Source of the DNA: Thermoflexia bacterium
GTDB lineage: Bacteria > Chloroflexota > Anaerolineae > B4-G1 > SLSP01
Length of the DNA stretch: 54,520 nucleotides
Direction: 5' to 3'
Assembly: GCA_011192175.1 (NCBI GenBank)
Contig: DUEJ01000107.1
Span: forward strand, 1-54,520
Every line of letters starts with the position of its first letter. The stretch's first letter is position 1. Made by a program: the position numbers and the translations under genes. Below are positions 1-8,205 of the stretch, piece after piece. Under the pieces are notes generated by a model. It worked only from the letters and a program-made list of their open reading frames with translations. It was not told the DNA's origin and ran no database searches.

Positions 1-1041
1 ACTCTGGTTAAGTCCTGCTGGATATAACTGATGTAGTTGATAAACAGCGGAGTCCGCCGGCAAAAGGCGATGATTGTTAATCTCGTCCCTGGTCATTTTC
101 CTGCGACTGCCATCAGAAAGTTCAACACGATCCCAATGAGAATCGCTTTCTACCGCCTTGGATTTGAACAACTGACGGTACTTTATCTGTGATTTGATAC
201 GCGCATACCAAATCAGGTAATCCACTGTTCCCTCAAGATACTTTGAACCAAGAGGCATTCCCTTCTTTCGGAACGTGATTAGCGCAACGAAATTCTCGCT
301 CCCCAATACCTCATCCATCAACTCCCGCACGTGATGCACATTCTCGTCGCCGATCTGCACGAACACACTCCCGCTCTCGTGCAGCAGCTCGCGGGCCAGC
401 AGCAGGCGGTCGCGCAGGTAGCTCAGGTAGGAGTGAATGCCCAGTTCCCAGGTGTCGCGGAAGGCGCGGATCTGCTCCGGCTCGGCGGTCAGGTCCTCGT
501 CCCTGCGGTCCTTCACGCTGCGCTTGTTCACGAACGGCTGAAAGTTGGAACCGTACTTGATGCCGTAGGGCGGGTCAATGTAGATCATCTGCACCTGCCC
601 GGCCAGCCCCTCTTTTTCCAGCAGGGAGTTCATCACCAGCAGGCTGTCGCCGGCGACGAGGCGGTTGGACCAATTGTGCCGGTGGCGGTAGAACTCAATG
701 GCCTGGCGGATGGGCGGGTTTTCTTCGAGTTGGGCAAAGAGGGAGAGTTGCTCTGCCTGCGGGCCGTTCTGCTTGCGCACCGCCTCGATGATGGTGCGCG
801 GGTCAATCCGCTCGTGGACGTGGAGCGAGACGGTGGGCACCTTGAAGGAAGTGTGCTCGGCCTTGCCGGCCCAGTGCAGTTGCGGGTCGAGGTGGGGATC
901 GTAGGCGTAGGTGCGCGGGCCGGCGTCGGGGTCAGTGTCCGGCGTCACCAGGCCGACGGGCGGGTTGTTGACCCGCTCCTTGCCGGTGTGCTGGTAGGAT
1001 TCAATCGGGCGTTTGGTTTTGGTTGATCTTCGTCGGGCCAT
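1..1041 (-). CDS. Site-specific DNA methyltransferase (beta-class N6-adenine type), 3' end beyond the window
   Basis: Read directly on the minus strand, this is an open frame of 347 residues from an ATG at 1041 that runs off the left edge, so the C-terminus is missing. The catalytic DPPY motif sits at residues 156-159 (context YIDPPYGIKYGSNF). It is followed by the conserved GSVFVQIGDENVHHVREL stretch typical of type III Mod and related adenine methyltransferases. In the beta class the SAM-binding FxGxG motif lies C-terminal, so it would be outside the window. An AAAGGA ribosome site stands about 8 nt before the ATG. The protein should methylate adenine at N6 in a specific site; its target and any partner nuclease cannot be told from here. 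The opposite strand is also open over much of the gene, which is a shadow. Confidence 0.9.
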   Translation of the reverse strand, partial: MARRRSTKTKRPIESYQHTGKERVNNPPVGLVTPDTDPDAGPRTYAYDPHLDPQLHWAGKAEHTSFKVPTVSLHVHERIDPRTIIEAVRKQNGPQAEQLSLFAQLEENPPIRQAIEFYRHRHNWSNRLVAGDSLLVMNSLLEKEGLAGQVQMIYIDPPYGIKYGSNFQPFVNKRSVKDRRDEDLTAEPEQIRAFRDTWELGIHSYLSYLRDRLLLARELLHESGSVFVQIGDENVHHVRELMDEVLGSENFVALITFRKKGMPLGSKYLEGTVDYLIWYARIKSQIKYRQLFKSKAVESDSHWDRVELSDGSRRKMTRDEINNHRLLPADSAVYQLHQLYPAGLNQS

Positions 1042-1169
1042 TTGTGATTTTCCTTTTGTGGTGATGGGAAGTGCTGGTGGGAGGGCGATCTCGCGGAAGG
1101 ACTGCTAGTCACCCAACAGCCCCCGCACCGGGATCTTCAGGTAGCCTCGCTTCCGCAATCCAGCCTAGA

Positions 1170-1472
1170 TTAGTTGAAGTTGTCTCGTCTTTTGATTCGT
1201 GGCCGCGAATAGCTGGCCGTTCGCCTCCCCCCAATCATACCCCTCCACTGCCATCGCGCAACCGCTTGCCGCAGTTCAGTGATCACCGCCGGGGCTGATT
1301 GTGGCTCGAGTTGTCCACTGTGAAAGGCCGCCAATGATTCCTGGGCATCGCGGGCAATTTCACGACGCCGGGCTTCAGTACGCCAGGCACGCATCAGATC
1401 AATGAGCATCTCTTGCTGTTCGGCCGGAAATTGTTTGGCCGTCTCTACCACTTGCTCAAAAGTCATCGCCAT
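1170..1472 (-). CDS. Small antitoxin-like protein, possibly with an altered C-terminus
   Basis: The ORF encodes 100 residues. Residues 3-70 are an acidic/basic helical protein beginning MTFEQVVETAKQFPAEQQEM, followed by an Arg-rich helix. This resembles the small antitoxin-like proteins (about 70-75 aa) that precede RelE/PIN-type toxin genes in cyanobacteria and Chloroflexi; that is recall of a family pattern, not a search. The last 30 residues (from about VARWQWRGM) do not look like that family and coincide with a 36-bp sequence that recurs upstream of the gene. The C-terminus may therefore have been replaced by recombination, or a frameshift may have fused on non-coding DNA. No toxin gene follows; the methyltransferase is 128 bp downstream. 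No strong Shine-Dalgarno is visible beyond GAGAGGGAATAATA before ATG 1472. Confidence 0.5.
   Translation of the reverse strand: MAMTFEQVVETAKQFPAEQQEMLIDLMRAWRTEARRREIARDAQESLAAFHSGQLEPQSAPAVITELRQAVARWQWRGMIGGRRTASYSRPRIKRRDNFN
1230..1265. repeat. 36-bp direct repeat, copy A
   Basis: A 19-nt identical block, CCCAATCATACCCCTCCAC, is followed after a 3-nt variable stretch by CATCGCGCAACCGC. The same arrangement recurs at 1587-1623. On the minus strand both copies read TTGCGC, 16 or 17 nt, TATGAT, which resembles a promoter. Copy A lies inside the 3' part of the antitoxin-like ORF. Confidence 0.7.
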
Positions 1473-1932
1473 TATTATTCCCTCTCTTTAATTTTCTCTG
1501 CTCGTACCTGTCACATCTACGAAGGCGAGTGCAAGTCGCTTGGTTCAGGAGTGTTCGTTGGTGGGATGAAGGTTGTCGTTTCCCAGCCCAATCATACCCC
1601 TCCACCCCCCATCGCGCAACCGCCACTGGGCCCTGCTAACCGGTCCCTGCCTGCAAATTGGCACTACTACAAGTCGCGGCTACTTTTGTATCATTAACCA
1701 ATTTGTAATTCCAGGATTGAACCATTGAGGGCCCCAAGTAAAATTAAGGGGAAGGTTGAGAATTTTGCGAAATCTCAACCAAAACATAACCATTTTGCAG
1801 CTAGACCTTGGAAATCTTTGCCCCCTGAGCATTCTTTGCAGTTAGAAAATCTTTTTTCGGCATAACCATAAATCAGTATTTATCTGCGAAAATCTGCGTC
1901 CAAAAAATGGACAAAAACTCTGGTAGCTTGAA
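1473..1932. other. Intergenic, 460 bp, no gene seen
   Basis: No coding frame is convincing here. It contains repeat copy B (1587-1623), and at 1882-1901 a half copy of the interspersed GGACGCAGAT family (ATCTGCGAAAATCTGCGTCC). The rest is AT-richer than its surroundings and shows nothing I can name. Confidence 0.6.
1587..1623. repeat. 36-bp direct repeat, copy B
   Basis: This is the second copy of the sequence at 1230-1265, located 115 bp upstream of the antitoxin-like start. On the minus strand it gives TTGCGC-17 nt-TATGAT, so it could be the promoter of that gene. The duplication would then have placed a second promoter before the methyltransferase. Confidence 0.65.
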
Positions 1933-3570
1933 CTAAAGAGGCCCTTGCCCTCCCCGGGGAGCAGGTTGCCGCGCTAACACGCTCAACGCCAGGTTATCGG
2001 CGTGATCGCAGACCCGCTCCAGGGTCCGGAGCGTTTCGTTGTAACTGAAGCTCGCTTCCGGTTGGCAGACGCCGTTATTCAGACGTTCAAGGTGTTCCTC
2101 GCGCGCCGTCATGTACAGCCTGTCAAATTCGTCCTCCAACACGCAAACTTTTTGGGCCAATGCCGCATCATCGTCTTGAACAGCCCGCAACGCCAGCCCA
2201 TAAGTCTGCTGAGTATGTGCGAACAACTCCTGCAACTCCTCCTGCGCCTCCTTGCTGAAGAGTGCCTCTTCCTGCGCCTTGCGTTGAGCGAACTGCGCCA
2301 GGTTTTCGGTCAAGTCCCCCACCCGCTCGATATCGGTGGTGAGACTTTTGATCTGAAAGCAGCGTCGCTGTTGCTCAACGCTCAAATCCTTCCGCATGAG
2401 CGTGTTGACGAAGTCTTCCAGCACAACACAAACGGGATCAATAAAGCCCTCCTCGAGCTCTAAAACGCGCTGAGTGGCTGCCGCATCATCTTCCACCAGG
2501 GCCGCGCGGCTCCACTTTACCATCTCGGCGGTGGTCTCCCCGATGCGCAGGAGCTCCTTGTGAGCCTCGGCCAGCGCCACCGAGGGCATACTGAGTTGCT
2601 GTAGGTCAATGTAGGCGGTGAGCTTCGGCTGCTGCTCGGCCGCGCTCGGCGGCACCAGCGCCTCAACGCCCCGCGTGATGTATTTCACAAAAGGAAAGAG
2701 CATTACGCTCACCGTGATGTTGAAGATCGTATGCGCATTGGCAATCTGGCGCGCCAGATCGGGAGAAGTACGGGCCACCAGCTCGGCGAAGGGGATGAGA
2801 AAGGGCAGAAAGATAAGCACGCCGGTAACGTTGATGAACGTCTGCGCCAGAGAAGCCCGGAAAGCCATCCGGGAGAGGTTGAAAGAGGCGACGAACTGCG
2901 TATCAATGCAAGTACCGATGTTGGCTCCCAGCAGCAACGCGATGGCGCCCGGCAAGGTGATGGCCTGACTCATGCCCATGGCGACGACCAGCCCGGTCAT
3001 GGCCGAGCTGCTCTGGACGATAGCCGTGATCACGGTTCCGGCCAGCACGCCGGCCCAGACATTCTGCCCCATGAAGGTCAACCACGTTTCCACTGCCGGT
3101 AACGTAGCCAGCACCTTCAGCGCGCCGGACATCAAATCCATTCCTAAGAACAGAAGCCCGAACCCCATGGCAATTTCACCGTACTTCCGCCACTTCTCCT
3201 CCGGCATAAATTCGATGAAGACAATTCCCAGCGCCAGGAAGAAGTAGAAGAAATCGCCGATATCGAAGGCCGCGATTTGACCGGTGAACGTGGTGCCGAT
3301 CTCCTGCCCAATCATCACGCCGACCGATTGCTCTAAAGTCATCAAATTGGCGCTGAGCAAGCCCATCATCGTGAGCATCAAGAGACTACTGCTCTGGATC
3401 AAGGCCGTCGCGCCGAAGCCAAACAGCGCGGCCTTGATCGGGCGGTTCGTCATCCGGTCCAGCCATTGTTGGAGCTGATGGCCGGCCAGTTTTTCCATGC
3501 CGTTACTGAGCATCTGGATACCGAACAAAAAGAGAGCTAATCCACCCACAACTTGCAAACCGTTTACCAT
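1933..3570 (-). CDS. Na+/phosphate symporter with C-terminal PhoU-like domain
   Basis: The gene encodes 545 residues from ATG 3570, chosen because AGGAG lies 5 nt upstream; an in-frame ATG further upstream lacks this. The N-terminal 320 residues form two inverted halves of membrane segments. Each half carries a QSSS motif (ALIQSSSLLML and AIVQSSSAMTG), the hallmark of the PNaS/NptA-YjbB family (SLC34-like). From about residue 335 a soluble, helical PhoU-like domain follows, as is usual for the long bacterial members. The family moves phosphate with Na+ across the cytoplasmic membrane, sometimes outward; direction cannot be decided here. It stands alone, with no pst or pho genes near it. Confidence 0.92.
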   Translation of the reverse strand: MVNGLQVVGGLALFLFGIQMLSNGMEKLAGHQLQQWLDRMTNRPIKAALFGFGATALIQSSSLLMLTMMGLLSANLMTLEQSVGVMIGQEIGTTFTGQIAAFDIGDFFYFFLALGIVFIEFMPEEKWRKYGEIAMGFGLLFLGMDLMSGALKVLATLPAVETWLTFMGQNVWAGVLAGTVITAIVQSSSAMTGLVVAMGMSQAITLPGAIALLLGANIGTCIDTQFVASFNLSRMAFRASLAQTFINVTGVLIFLPFLIPFAELVARTSPDLARQIANAHTIFNITVSVMLFPFVKYITRGVEALVPPSAAEQQPKLTAYIDLQQLSMPSVALAEAHKELLRIGETTAEMVKWSRAALVEDDAAATQRVLELEEGFIDPVCVVLEDFVNTLMRKDLSVEQQRRCFQIKSLTTDIERVGDLTENLAQFAQRKAQEEALFSKEAQEELQELFAHTQQTYGLALRAVQDDDAALAQKVCVLEDEFDRLYMTAREEHLERLNNGVCQPEASFSYNETLRTLERVCDHADNLALSVLARQPAPRGGQGPL

Positions 3571-3700
3571 AATTGCTCCTATGAAAGCCCTCACCACAGA
3601 GGCCCAGAGGGCCCTGAGATTTTAATCATTTACCCTACCTAACTCACGCCGGCTTTCATGCGCGCGGGTGACTGTGGACAGTCATCCCCTATACGCTGAA

Positions 3701-4516
3701 TTACTCATCACGCAGGAAAATGTACCAGTACATTCCAGAGATGATGACCCCGCCGCCGATGATGTTGCCGATAGTAACCGGCAGCAGGTTCTTGAAGATA
3801 AAGTTCTCCCAGGTCAGCGCCTCGTAACCCGCCGCACCGGTGCCGGCCTTGATGAACAGCCCCACGGCGATGAAGTACATGTTCGCTACGCTATGCTCAA
3901 ATCCGGCCGCCACAAATCCTGCGATGGGGAGGGTAAGAGCCGCGATCTTGCCCACAACCGTGCGAGCGGAGAAAGTGACCCAGACGGCCAGACAGACCAG
4001 CATATTGCAGAGGATCCCCAGGGCGATAGCCTGCACGAATCCCAAGCCGCATTTACTGTTGGCGATGGCCATGGCCTTCTCGCCTAGCGCGCCGCCGGAG
4101 AAAGTGTACTGCTTGCTCAAGAAAACTAGCCCCGCCAAGAACACCGAGCCGGCGAAGTTCCCCAGGTAAACCCAGCCCCAGTTACGTAGCAACTGGCTGG
4201 CGGTCACCTGCTTGTGGAGCCAGGCTATCACGATCAGGTTGTTGCCCGTGAACAATTCCGCGCCGCCTATGATCACCAGAACCAGACCCAAACAGAAGAC
4301 CAGACCGATCAACAGTTTGGCGACGCCAAAGGGCAGATCACCGGCGCCGGTAGCGATGGTAGTCGCAAAGATCGCGCCGAAACCAATGAAGATGCCGGCT
4401 AACATTCCCGACACGATAAGCGTCGCAGTCGCCTTATGCACTTTGGCGCTACCGACGTTCACGGCTTTCTCTGCCATTTTGGCAGGAGGAAGAGAGTTAC
4501 TGTTAATCTCAGGCAT
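3701..4516 (-). CDS. Formate/nitrite transporter family channel (FocA/NirC-like)
   Basis: The 271-residue integral membrane protein has the standard FNT length and six membrane spans. It shows the FNT signatures: GGAELFTGNN near residue 85-94, LGILCNMLVCLAVW, and GFEHSVANMYF with the central pore His, then LLPVTIGNIIGG near the C-terminus. FNT proteins are pentameric channels for formate, nitrite or hydrosulfide. The sequence is closer in feel to FocA than NirC, but substrate is uncertain and no pyruvate formate-lyase or nitrite reductase gene is adjacent. The ATG at 4516 is preceded by AAGGAGG at a spacing of 6. It is probably monocistronic. Confidence 0.92.
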   Translation of the reverse strand: MPEINSNSLPPAKMAEKAVNVGSAKVHKATATLIVSGMLAGIFIGFGAIFATTIATGAGDLPFGVAKLLIGLVFCLGLVLVIIGGAELFTGNNLIVIAWLHKQVTASQLLRNWGWVYLGNFAGSVFLAGLVFLSKQYTFSGGALGEKAMAIANSKCGLGFVQAIALGILCNMLVCLAVWVTFSARTVVGKIAALTLPIAGFVAAGFEHSVANMYFIAVGLFIKAGTGAAGYEALTWENFIFKNLLPVTIGNIIGGGVIISGMYWYIFLRDE

Positions 4517-4640
4517 AAAAACCTCCTTGATACCTGGTCATCACGGCATAACTGGTTAGATTAACTACTTCCGGCGGCAAGGTTATCTCCTGTGGTAACC
4601 ACCCTCATAAATATCCTATGTGGTGATAAATCAAACCCAA

Positions 4641-4746
4641 GTATCATCTCAATATTTCGGGGGCTTGTAGCGCGGAATGGAATGGTATTCCACCCGCCGG
4701 ATTGACAATCCGGGATACAACCGACCCTAATTTTTTGAGATGATAC
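4641..4746 (+). mobile_element. MITE-like element, copy 1 (106 bp)
   Basis: The element has perfect 12-bp terminal inverted repeats GTATCATCTCAA...TTGAGATGATAC and no coding capacity. It holds internal palindromes (CCGGATTGACAATCCGG; GGAATGGAATGGTATTCC). A second copy of identical length lies inverted at 17295-17400, differing at about 5 of 106 positions. A short CCAAG is repeated on both sides (4636-4641 region and just after 4748), which may be a trace of target duplication. No transposase is present in the window, so it would depend on one elsewhere. Confidence 0.8.
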
Positions 4747-4813
4747 AGCCAAGCAGTGTTTCTAACCCTCAAAAGGGAGCTGATTTTCCATATGCGATTG
4801 CCCCCCTCAAATC

Positions 4814-5122
4814 TCACTCTGCCTTGACACCCGCCCTGCGTTTTTGGGGGATAAGCATTATCAGAGAACGTAGAGCCGCGTTCACAGATTCCGAATCGGG
4901 GAAATAGTCTCGCACATCTGGTTCTAGCAGCACTGCGCCTTCTTCGAGCGTAAAATGCTGCACAGTGGTCGTTCCGTCAGATTGGTGAATCTTGACCGTA
5001 TGCCCCGCACGATAGGCTTTGTAATACTTACCTCGAACCCCGCCCTCCATACTGGCAAAATCGTATTCGGAGCGCATATCATCGTTTTCCAAGTTTGCTT
5101 GTTTAGAGGTTCCTTTTTTCAT
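4814..5122 (-). CDS. BrnA-type antitoxin partner of the BrnT toxin
   Basis: The gene encodes 102 residues starting MKKGTSKQ at ATG 5122, which overlaps the end of the toxin gene by 20 bp and has GGAG upstream. The core MRSEYDFASMEGGVRGKYYKAYRAGH resembles the MRxEYDFSxGxRGKYxxRYxxG antitoxin type often found next to BrnT or other RelE-like toxins. The C-terminal part (about 60-100), with VLLEPDVRDYFPDSESVNAALRSL, matches the ribbon-helix-helix-like tail of BrnA antitoxins. It should neutralise the toxin and repress the pair. Antitoxin second and toxin first is the usual brnTA order. A start further upstream inside the toxin is possible but has no ribosome site. Confidence 0.78.
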   Translation of the reverse strand: MKKGTSKQANLENDDMRSEYDFASMEGGVRGKYYKAYRAGHTVKIHQSDGTTTVQHFTLEEGAVLLEPDVRDYFPDSESVNAALRSLIMLIPQKRRAGVKAE

Positions 5123-5387
5123 AATTTCTCCGTTCAGATCTGGTCGCTTTGCGACAACTGATAATGCGTACATTTACTTCTCGCTCTGTATGCACCATAA
5201 TTAAAATTCGGCGTTTCAAAGAATAGCCGATGTTGAGGTAACGTTGTTCGCGGTGAGAATGCTCCGGGTCAGGAAACGTCATCAGGAATGGATCACTGAA
5301 AACCGTCTTGGCTTCCTCAAAACTGATTTTATGCTTCCTCAGATTTGCTTGAGCCTTTTCTTCGTCCCACTCAAATGTCAGACTCAT
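5103..5387 (-). CDS. brnT: BrnT-family toxin (RelE/ParE fold ribonuclease)
   Basis: The 94-residue protein opens FEWDEEKAQANLRKHKISFEEA and continues with FSDPFLMTFPDPEHSHREQRYLNIG, then RILIMVHTEREVNVRIISCRKATRSERRNYE. These are the standard conserved blocks of BrnT (DUF497). BrnT toxins are ribosome-independent ribonucleases of the RelE fold, and the R/K...R...E residues near the end contribute to the active site. ATG 5387 has AAAGG upstream. It forms an overlapping operon with the antitoxin at 4814-5122. The MITE-like element sits just 67 bp beyond the operon end. Confidence 0.9.
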   Translation of the reverse strand: MSLTFEWDEEKAQANLRKHKISFEEAKTVFSDPFLMTFPDPEHSHREQRYLNIGYSLKRRILIMVHTEREVNVRIISCRKATRSERRNYEKRNL

Positions 5388-5751
5388 CGAGTACCTTTCT
5401 CCAATTCTTGAACATAAATTTACCCATCATTGGTACGACCTACCATATTGCTCACATGGTTGGTGTACCGAGACGTAAATTTTTCATCACAGATTAGACA
5501 GATTGCACTGATTTTTGATTTCTTTCACGTTAATTTGCGCAATTCGCGGTTGATTTTGGCTTGACCATGCGAAACCCTAAAGAACCAAATTTGGGGGAAA
5601 TTACCCCGGCGGCTGGCTGGCGGTAAAATCCACGCACCGCCAGCTAACTTTCAAACGTAGCTGGGAGCTGATCAGCAAATCGCCCCGCGGCCCCTTTGCT
5701 ATTTCAACCACCTCACAGGCAGCTCCATCCGCACCTGCGGCAAGCAGCTCC
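5388..5751. other. Intergenic, 364 bp, with a CACAGATT-type repeat
   Basis: No gene is seen. Around 5485-5517 lies ATCACAGATTAGACAGATTG, which belongs to the interspersed repeats also seen elsewhere in the window. The rest includes the putative promoter region of the toxin-antitoxin operon on the minus strand, but I cannot define boxes with confidence. Confidence 0.5.
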
Positions 5752-7782
5752 TCAGCGTTCCGCATCCAGAGCGCGGTGAATTGCCTGCCCCAGAGCCTCT
5801 ATCTCAAAAGGCTTCTGGAGTAGCTCCCGGAAGCCGCTTTGGCGCAGCTCTGTCGTGAGCTGCGCATCCACATAGCCGGTGAGTCCCAGCGCGCCCAGCT
5901 GCGGGTCTCTCTTTTGCAACTCACGCAGCAACTCCTCCCCTCCCATTTCAGGCATCACTAGATCTGTGACGACCAAATCAATATCCCGCTCCGTCTCATA
6001 AATCTTCAGCGCGGCATGCCCGTGGGGCGCGCTCAGTACCCGGTAGTTGAGTGCTTTCAAGAACGTCTCGATCACATCCCGGAGCAGTTGGCTATCCTCC
6101 ACCACCAACAGCGTCTCCCCTTGCCCGGCTACCATTCCCGCAGTGGGGTTAGCCACCCACTCTTCCTCCAATTTACCAGCCGGCAGGTAGATATAAACCG
6201 TTGTCCCCTCTCCCAGCTTAGTCTCTACGTCAATATGTCCCTTATGCATCTTGATGATGCCGTACACCTGCGCTAATCCCAGCCCCGTACCTTGACCTAC
6301 TTCCTTGGTAGTGAAGAAAGGTTCAAAAAGATGCGCATACACCTCCGCGGGCATGCCTATCCCGGTATCCGCCACAGTCAGGCAAATCCATTCGCCAGTC
6401 GACATAGCCGCCACCGGTGGCTTAGCAGCGGGACCGAGAGTTAGTTTGGAGAGCGTAACCCGTAATTCCCCGCCTTGAGGCATCGCATCACGGCTGTTCA
6501 ACACCAAGTTCATTAACGCCTGCTCCAGGCGGTTGGCATCAGCCTCCACGATATACTCCTCGGCTTCCGCCGCCAGAGTGAAGCGGATATGTTCTGGAAT
6601 CGTGCGCCGCAGGACCTCGAGCACGTTGCCCGTGAAAGGTTTTAAGTCCAGCGTTTGCCGCTCAATCATTGAACGGCTACTGAAATCGAGAATTTGCTGC
6701 ACTAAATTCGCCGCTTTTTTCGATTGACTGCTGATAATCTCAAAGATCTTCGCCAACTCCGGCGGCAGAGTGGGTTTCCGTAAGGCCAGCTGCGCATAGA
6801 GAATGATGACCGCCAGAATGTTACGAAAATCGTGAGCAATACCCGCGGCCAGTTGCCCCACCACGGCTAACCGCTCTTGACGGCGCAACTGCTCTTCAAG
6901 TTGCTGACGCTCGGTGATGTCGCGGCCGAGGGCGATGGAACCCGTGGGGGTACCCTGCCGATCCACCAGATTGCGGTAGTTCCACGAGATGGTGCGGGTT
7001 GCACCGTCCTTGCGCCGGATAGTTGTCTCCCAATCCTCTACTACTGCACCTCTGTTAATGATAGTCGTGGCTTGGGTCACGATCTTGTCACGATAGACCG
7101 CGTCCGGGTAGAGCCACTCCCATATTTTGTTGTGCCCCAGGACTTCTGCGCAGGTGTAACCACTGATTTCTGCGGCAGCTCTGTTCCAGACAACGATATT
7201 AGCTTCAACATCAAGCACATTCAACCAAACATTGGCGTTATCAATCACACTGCCCCGAAACTGGCTGAGTTTATAGATATCCTCTTCCGCCCGCTCGCGC
7301 TCGGCGATCTCGACCACGAGTTGGGCGTTAGCCTGGGAGAGTGCGGCGGTGCGTTCTGCCACCAACTCCTCGAGGCGCTCCCGGTATTGTTGCAGTTCCT
7401 CCTCAACGCGCCATTGGCGTAAGATGCGCTCCACGGTGGCCGGCAGGACGGTGAGGTAGTTGCCCTGCGGGTCTTTGATAAGATAATCGCCCGCGCCAGC
7501 TTTCATCGCCCTGACGGCGGTCTCTTGGTCACCGCTGCCCGTGATCACGACGATCGGCGTGTCTCCCGCCACGGCGAACAGATCGAAGGCCGTGCCCCCG
7601 CCGAGCATATAATCCAACAACGCGATGTCGAAACGCTCGTTGGTCAGGCAGTCACGGGCTTCCGAAAGCGACCCCGCGATCACATAGTCATAGGGCAGGT
7701 TCTCCCGCTTGACAAAGCGCTGGAAGGCTAGCTGATCAACCTTGTCATCTTCAACCAGCAAAATTTTGATTCTTTTTTCCAT
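5752..7782 (-). CDS. Hybrid sensor histidine kinase (REC-coiled coil-PAS-HisKA-HATPase-REC)
   Basis: The 676-residue protein is soluble, with no membrane segment. Residues 5-125 are a receiver (phospho-acceptor D57 in LLDYML). A coiled coil spans about 125-170 and a PAS domain about 175-290. Residues 295-370 are a HisKA with H317 in GIAHDFRNIL, and 410-535 an HATPase with N box NLVLNSRDAM and G boxes DTGIGM and GQGTGLGL. Residues 555-672 are a C-terminal receiver with D607 in VTDLVMP and K658. The F-R-N after the phospho-His (HDFRN) marks the hybrid-kinase subclass. It lies 3 bp after the receiver gene and is the last gene of a run begun by a solute-binding protein, so it probably takes a phosphoryl signal through its N-terminal receiver and passes it on. 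Confidence 0.92.
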   Translation of the reverse strand: MEKRIKILLVEDDKVDQLAFQRFVKRENLPYDYVIAGSLSEARDCLTNERFDIALLDYMLGGGTAFDLFAVAGDTPIVVITGSGDQETAVRAMKAGAGDYLIKDPQGNYLTVLPATVERILRQWRVEEELQQYRERLEELVAERTAALSQANAQLVVEIAERERAEEDIYKLSQFRGSVIDNANVWLNVLDVEANIVVWNRAAAEISGYTCAEVLGHNKIWEWLYPDAVYRDKIVTQATTIINRGAVVEDWETTIRRKDGATRTISWNYRNLVDRQGTPTGSIALGRDITERQQLEEQLRRQERLAVVGQLAAGIAHDFRNILAVIILYAQLALRKPTLPPELAKIFEIISSQSKKAANLVQQILDFSSRSMIERQTLDLKPFTGNVLEVLRRTIPEHIRFTLAAEAEEYIVEADANRLEQALMNLVLNSRDAMPQGGELRVTLSKLTLGPAAKPPVAAMSTGEWICLTVADTGIGMPAEVYAHLFEPFFTTKEVGQGTGLGLAQVYGIIKMHKGHIDVETKLGEGTTVYIYLPAGKLEEEWVANPTAGMVAGQGETLLVVEDSQLLRDVIETFLKALNYRVLSAPHGHAALKIYETERDIDLVVTDLVMPEMGGEELLRELQKRDPQLGALGLTGYVDAQLTTELRQSGFRELLQKPFEIEALGQAIHRALDAER

Positions 7783-7785
7783 CCT

Positions 7786-8205
7786 TCACCTCTCAGGCGG
7801 TAACTCGCTCAACGTCCAATATAGGTCAATAACTCTCACCATTTCGACAAATTGCCTATAGTCCACCGGCTTGATCATGTAACCAGCCACCCCTAGGTTA
7901 AAACTAGCTACTTTGTCCTGTTCTTCCCTGGAGGTTGTCAGCACCACTACCGGGATTCGCTTTAGGAGCCCGTCTTGTTTGACTACGTTCAGGAACTCGA
8001 GGCCATTCATGCAGGGCATATTCAAATCCAGCAGAATGACACAAGGGAGTTCATTCTCCGGATTTCTCAAGAACGCCAGCCCCTTTTCCCCGTCTCTGGC
8101 GATGTCCAGGCGATTCGCGACCTTGAGCTCTCGCAGCGCGCGTCTGACGGTCATGGCATCTACCCGATCGTCTTCGACCAGCAAAATAGGTTTAGTCCCT
8201 CTCAT
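7786..8205 (-). CDS. Single-domain response regulator (Rcp1-like)
   Basis: The 139-residue receiver has the acidic pair E11-D12-D13, phospho-acceptor D60 (ILLDLNMPCMNG), the Thr of VVVLTTSREEQD and the Lys of MIKPVD. The layout, with DLNMPxMNGLEFL and a C-terminal extension VRVIDLYWTLSELP, is that of the Rcp1 subfamily that pairs with phytochrome-like kinases. ATG 8205 is preceded by AGGAGGAAAG and overlaps the stop of the kinase gene by 4 bp (ATGA). It has no output domain and likely shuttles phosphate between the membrane kinase upstream and the hybrid kinase 3 bp downstream. Confidence 0.93.
   Translation of the reverse strand: MRGTKPILLVEDDRVDAMTVRRALRELKVANRLDIARDGEKGLAFLRNPENELPCVILLDLNMPCMNGLEFLNVVKQDGLLKRIPVVVLTTSREEQDKVASFNLGVAGYMIKPVDYRQFVEMVRVIDLYWTLSELPPER

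Noticed and set aside
331-1026. Long plus-strand open frame over the methyltransferase
   Set aside because: It is the antisense of a gene with a DPPY motif and shows no domain of its own.
1081-1170. Short minus-strand frame ending RKRGYLKIPVRGLLGD
   Set aside because: Only about 19 residues after a stop; it may be a gene remnant but cannot be identified.
4561-4752. 63-residue minus-strand frame
   Set aside because: Most of it is the MITE-like element, and the matching frame at copy 2 shares only the element sequence.
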